From assembly GCA_001603005.1 (NCBI GenBank), contig LVAJ01000031.1, positions 1-64,000 of the forward strand: a stretch of DNA of 64,000 nt, in the 5' to 3' direction. The stretch comes from Clostridiales bacterium Firm_04. GTDB taxonomy: Bacteria; Bacillota; Clostridia; Oscillospirales; Ruminococcaceae. The position numbers and the translations under genes were made by a program. The notes beneath the pieces were generated by a model. It had not been told where the DNA came from. It was given only the letters and a program-made list of their open reading frames with translations, and made no database searches. Below are positions 61,139 through 64,000 of the stretch, one piece after another. Within the stretch, counting starts at the first letter, position 1; each line of letters opens with the position of its first letter.

Positions 61139-62974
61139 ATGTCTCTGACAAAGAATCCCAATGTCAATCAGTGGGTCGATGAAATGATCGCACTGTGCAA
61201 GCCGGATCAGGTCGTCTGGATCGACGGCTCCAAGGAGCAGCTCAATCAGCTGGTCGAGGAGGTCACCTCGCTGCCGGACGGTCACCCCGACAAGCTCTAT
61301 AAGCTCAATCAGGAAAAGTATCCGGGCTGCCTCTATCACCGCACCCGTCCGAACGACGTCGCGCGTGTTGAGGACAGAACCTTTATCTGCTCCCGCAAGC
61401 AGGAAGATGCCGGTCCGACCAATAACTGGATGGATCCGAAGGAAATGTATGCAAAGCTCACTCCGCTCTATGACGGCGTGATGAAGGGCAGAACCATGTA
61501 TGTCATTCCGTACAGCATGGGCCCGATCGGCTCCCCGCTCGCAAAGGTCGGCGTGGAAGTCACTGACTCGATCTATGTTGTCCTCAACATGGAGATCATG
61601 ACGCGTATGGGTACGCAGGCATTCGAGAACCTCGGCGATGTCTCCAATGACTTCGTCCGCGGTCTGCATTCCAAGGCTGATGTTGATCCGGAGAAGCGCT
61701 ACATCGTCCAGTTCCCGGAGGACAACACCATTTGGTCGATCAACTCCGCTTACGGCGGCAACGTTCTGCTCGGCAAGAAGTGCTTCGCACTGCGTATCGC
61801 TTCCTATCAGGCAAAGAACGAGGGCTGGATGGCAGAGCATATGCTCATTCTCGGTCTGAAGCGTCCGGGCAAGGAGACCAAGTATGTCTGCGCAGCATTC
61901 CCGTCTGCATGCGGCAAGACCAACCTCGCAATGCTCATTCCGCCGGAAGGCTACCGCAAGAACGGCTATGAGGTCTTCACCGTCGGTGACGATATCGCAT
62001 GGCTGAAGCCCGGTCCGGACGGCAGACTCTATGCGATCAATCCGGAGAACGGCTTCTTCGGCGTGGCTCCGGGTACCAATGAGAAGTCCAACTACAATGC
62101 ACTGGCTTCTACCAAGAAGAATGCGATCTTCACGAACGTCGCAATCGACAACTCCGACAATACCCCGTGGTGGGAGTCCCTCACCAAGGATCCGCCGGTC
62201 GATGCAACCGAGTGGAAGGGCGCAAAGGTCAACGGTCCGGAATACTGCGCACAGCTTGATGCAAACGGCAAGCACCTCACGCTGGCGCATCCGAACAGCC
62301 GCTTTACCGCTCCGGCTGAGAACTGCCCGTGCATCAGCCCTGAGTTCAACAATCCGCAGGGCGTGCCGATTTCTGCGATCATCTTCGGCGGCAGACGCGC
62401 TTCCACGACGCCGCTGGTCTACCAGTCCTTCGACTGGACACACGGCACCTACATGGGCTCCGCTGTTTCCTCTGAGACAACGGCTGCTGCAACCGGCGCA
62501 GTCGGCGTGCTCCGTCACGATCCGATGGCAATGAAGCCGTTCATCGGCTACAATGTCGGCGACTACTGGGCACACTGGCTCGAAATGGGCGATGTGCTCG
62601 GCGACAAGGCTCCGAAGATCTTCAACGTCAACTGGTTCAAGAAGGACGCAGAAGGTCACTTCATGTGGCCGGGCTTCGGCGACAACATGAGAGTCCTTGA
62701 CTGGATCATCAAGCGCTGCGAAGGCGAAGTGGATGCACAGGAAACCGCAATCGGCTATCTGCCGAAGCCGGAAGACATCAACCTCGCAGGCATTGAGGAT
62801 GAAGTGAATGCTGACACCCTCAAGGAGCTGCTCGCAGTTGATCCGGAGCTCTGGACAAAGGAAATTGCTGAAATGCGCAGATATTACAACGATGATATCA
62901 AGGCAAAGGGCGGCAAGATCCCGCAGGCGCTCTACGATGTGCTCGACAAGATCGAGGCAAACCTCAAGAAGTAA
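61139..62974 (+). CDS. pckG: Phosphoenolpyruvate carboxykinase (GTP)
   Basis: Interconverts oxaloacetate and PEP with GTP/GDP. 611 residues, standard for the GTP family. AAFPSACGKTNLAML near 255-270 is the GTP-family P-loop, GDDIAWLK about 285 binds metal, and GRRASTTPLVYQ with FGGRR are diagnostic. AGGAGG ribosome site before the ATG. In anaerobes it often runs toward oxaloacetate, feeding succinate or the citrate branch. Confidence 0.98.
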   Translation: MSLTKNPNVNQWVDEMIALCKPDQVVWIDGSKEQLNQLVEEVTSLPDGHPDKLYKLNQEKYPGCLYHRTRPNDVARVEDRTFICSRKQEDAGPTNNWMDPKEMYAKLTPLYDGVMKGRTMYVIPYSMGPIGSPLAKVGVEVTDSIYVVLNMEIMTRMGTQAFENLGDVSNDFVRGLHSKADVDPEKRYIVQFPEDNTIWSINSAYGGNVLLGKKCFALRIASYQAKNEGWMAEHMLILGLKRPGKETKYVCAAFPSACGKTNLAMLIPPEGYRKNGYEVFTVGDDIAWLKPGPDGRLYAINPENGFFGVAPGTNEKSNYNALASTKKNAIFTNVAIDNSDNTPWWESLTKDPPVDATEWKGAKVNGPEYCAQLDANGKHLTLAHPNSRFTAPAENCPCISPEFNNPQGVPISAIIFGGRRASTTPLVYQSFDWTHGTYMGSAVSSETTAAATGAVGVLRHDPMAMKPFIGYNVGDYWAHWLEMGDVLGDKAPKIFNVNWFKKDAEGHFMWPGFGDNMRVLDWIIKRCEGEVDAQETAIGYLPKPEDINLAGIEDEVNADTLKELLAVDPELWTKEIAEMRRYYNDDIKAKGGKIPQALYDVLDKIEANLKK

Positions 62975-62988
62975 TCCCAGAACAGCGA

Positions 62989-63026
62989 AAGCCCGTATCC
63001 GTTTTGCAGCGGATGCGGGCTTTTTT
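62989..63026 (+). terminator. Terminator after pckG
   Basis: AAGCCCGTATCCG, loop, CGGATGCGGGCTT, then TTTTT. Confidence 0.95.
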
Positions 63027-63065
63027 ATATTTGCGTGCATTTTCTTTAAGATAAGATGAAGTCTG

Positions 63066-63094
63066 TTGCGTTTTCGGCGGGAATGTGTTATAAT
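63066..63094 (+). promoter_or_regulatory. Promoter of the GH25 gene
   Basis: TTGCGT, 17-base spacer, TATAAT with TGTGT before the -10. Confidence 0.85.
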
Positions 63095-63147
63095 CAGACT
63101 ATGCGAATATTGTCGAAAAATGTCTGATTTTGTAACGAGGTGAACCT

Positions 63148-64000
63148 ATGAGCTTCAAACGTGTGATTGCTGTTGCACTGCCGATGCTGGCAATGCTCGG
63201 CGCGATCGGCGGGCTTGCACTCGCGGTACACAACCGCAACAATACGATCTCTGTGCTCCGGCAATCGCTGGAAACGCAGGGCGTGGATCCCGACCGCATT
63301 TCCGTCGAGCCGATCCAGTACGATCCGGTGCCGGTCGATCATTTCTATGAGCGCGCAGGACATAAGATCCTGCTTTCCGATGACACATTCGGGCAGATCT
63401 GGCTGCCGGTGCTGTCGGATGTGCCGCTTTCCGAGCATCCGCTGGAAAATATGCAGATGCTCCCGAACGGCAGAATGGTGTCGCTGGATGAAAACGGCAA
63501 TCTGAATGCGCTGACCGGCATTGACATTTCCGCGCACAATACGGTCACGGACTGGGCTGCGCTGAAAGCCGACGGCATTGACTTTGTCATGCTTCGCGCG
63601 GGTTACCGCAGCTACGGCGTCGGGACGGGCAAGCTGTTCAAGGATGACCGGTTCCGGGAGTATTACCGCGCGGCAAAGGATGCGGGGCTGCTGGTCGGTG
63701 CGTATTTCTTCTCGCAGGCGGTCTCAGAGGAGGAGGCAGTCGAGGAGGCGATCCTGACGGCGGAGATGCTCGAAGGCTGCGAGCTGGATTTTCCGGTCGC
63801 GTTTGACTGGGAGCTGATCTTCCATGACGATGAGGGTGCGCGCACGGATAATGTGCCGGTCGATACGCTGACCGACTGCGTGCTTGCATACTGCCAGAAT
63901 CTCGAATCATTCGGCTATCAGACAATGGTCTATCAGAACAAGCGCACGACGCTGTTCAAGCTGGATATGCCGCGCCTGAAGGATATCCCGTTCTGGCTCG
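63148..64000 (+). CDS. GH25 lysozyme-like protein, truncated by the window end
   Basis: An open frame runs from ATG 63148 (ACGAGGTGA ribosome site) to the edge of the window, 284 codons without a stop. An N-terminal membrane or signal segment (about 5-28) is followed by an unusual ~100-residue leader (about 29-130) unlike GH25. The GH25 barrel then starts with GIDISAHNTVTDWAALKADGIDFVMLRAGYR (quoted in parts: GIDISAHNT, FVMLRAGYR), and has AYFFSQAVSEEEAVEEA and the catalytic-type DWE in FPVAFDWELI. It should cleave peptidoglycan. The C-terminal end is outside the window. Confidence 0.9.
   Translation, partial: MSFKRVIAVALPMLAMLGAIGGLALAVHNRNNTISVLRQSLETQGVDPDRISVEPIQYDPVPVDHFYERAGHKILLSDDTFGQIWLPVLSDVPLSEHPLENMQMLPNGRMVSLDENGNLNALTGIDISAHNTVTDWAALKADGIDFVMLRAGYRSYGVGTGKLFKDDRFREYYRAAKDAGLLVGAYFFSQAVSEEEAVEEAILTAEMLEGCELDFPVAFDWELIFHDDEGARTDNVPVDTLTDCVLAYCQNLESFGYQTMVYQNKRTTLFKLDMPRLKDIPFWL

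Noticed and set aside
1-64000. tRNA, rRNA, tmRNA or RNase P genes
   Set aside because: No cloverleaf, rRNA core words or tmRNA ends were seen by eye in any intergenic gap; a covariance search could still find a diverged RNA.

Overview
The window looks like chromosome of a Gram-positive gut or rumen clostridium close to Ruminococcus (Oscillospiraceae). The basis is a GC-rich, low-redundancy genome with strong Shine-Dalgarno sites, HPr kinase, RapZ, a spoIIAA-spoIIAB-sigF sporulation operon, BspA-type leucine-rich repeat proteins, two dockerin-bearing secreted proteins, GTP-type PEP carboxykinase and YIP1/DUF5696 sugar-transport clusters. Species was not determined.

Layout. 1-1.0 kb: dispersed intergenic repeats. 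1.0-12.4 kb (minus): an eight-gene sugar-uptake operon with one large solute-binding protein, two MalF/MalG-type permease pairs, a membrane-anchored NHL/TPR protein, a YIP1 protein and a DUF5696 protein. No ATPase is encoded, so a shared ATPase elsewhere must energise it. 12.8-20.5 kb (plus): ferredoxin, then a ribosome/secretion block (rplS, three tandem signal peptidases I, rbgA, a 41-codon ORF, rnhB, yraN, a zinc-ribbon protein), then thrC and a phosphoesterase. 20.6-27.6 kb (plus): protein quality control (tig, clpP, clpX, lon) and engB. 27.6-35.2 kb: a dockerin/LRR protein (minus), nadC-nadB (minus) and a dockerin protein with an internal duplication (plus). 35.4-41.5 kb (minus): hprK, PHP phosphoesterase, murB, two small unknown genes, rapZ, birA. 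41.6-50.1 kb (minus): a second paralogue of one unknown, a lipoprotein, mfd, an LRR lipoprotein, pth and a PHP histidinol-phosphatase-like gene. 50.3-55.7 kb: spoIIA operon, citrate synthase, a frameshifted membrane protein gene, a lipoprotein, ybaK and a membrane protein. 55.7-57.5 kb: a 1.9-kb gene-free repeat region. 57.5-64 kb (plus): a glycosyltransferase and polytopic DUF6020-like protein, pckG, and the start of a GH25 lysozyme cut by the window end.

How it fits together: the transporter and dockerin proteins suit life on complex carbohydrate; HPrK, with a cre-like site at pckG, suggests carbon catabolite control; citrate synthase and PEPCK frame the route between PEP/oxaloacetate and citrate. 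Most promoters seen share one design: a 17-bp spacer, often a TTGCA-type -35 and a TGTGN extended -10.

The least explained material is (i) the family of composite intergenic repeats, one of which has been tandemly copied across the nadB promoter, (ii) the double-permease sugar operon, (iii) the small unknown genes interleaved with the hprK/rapZ cluster, and (iv) the dockerin proteins lacking recognisable catalytic domains.
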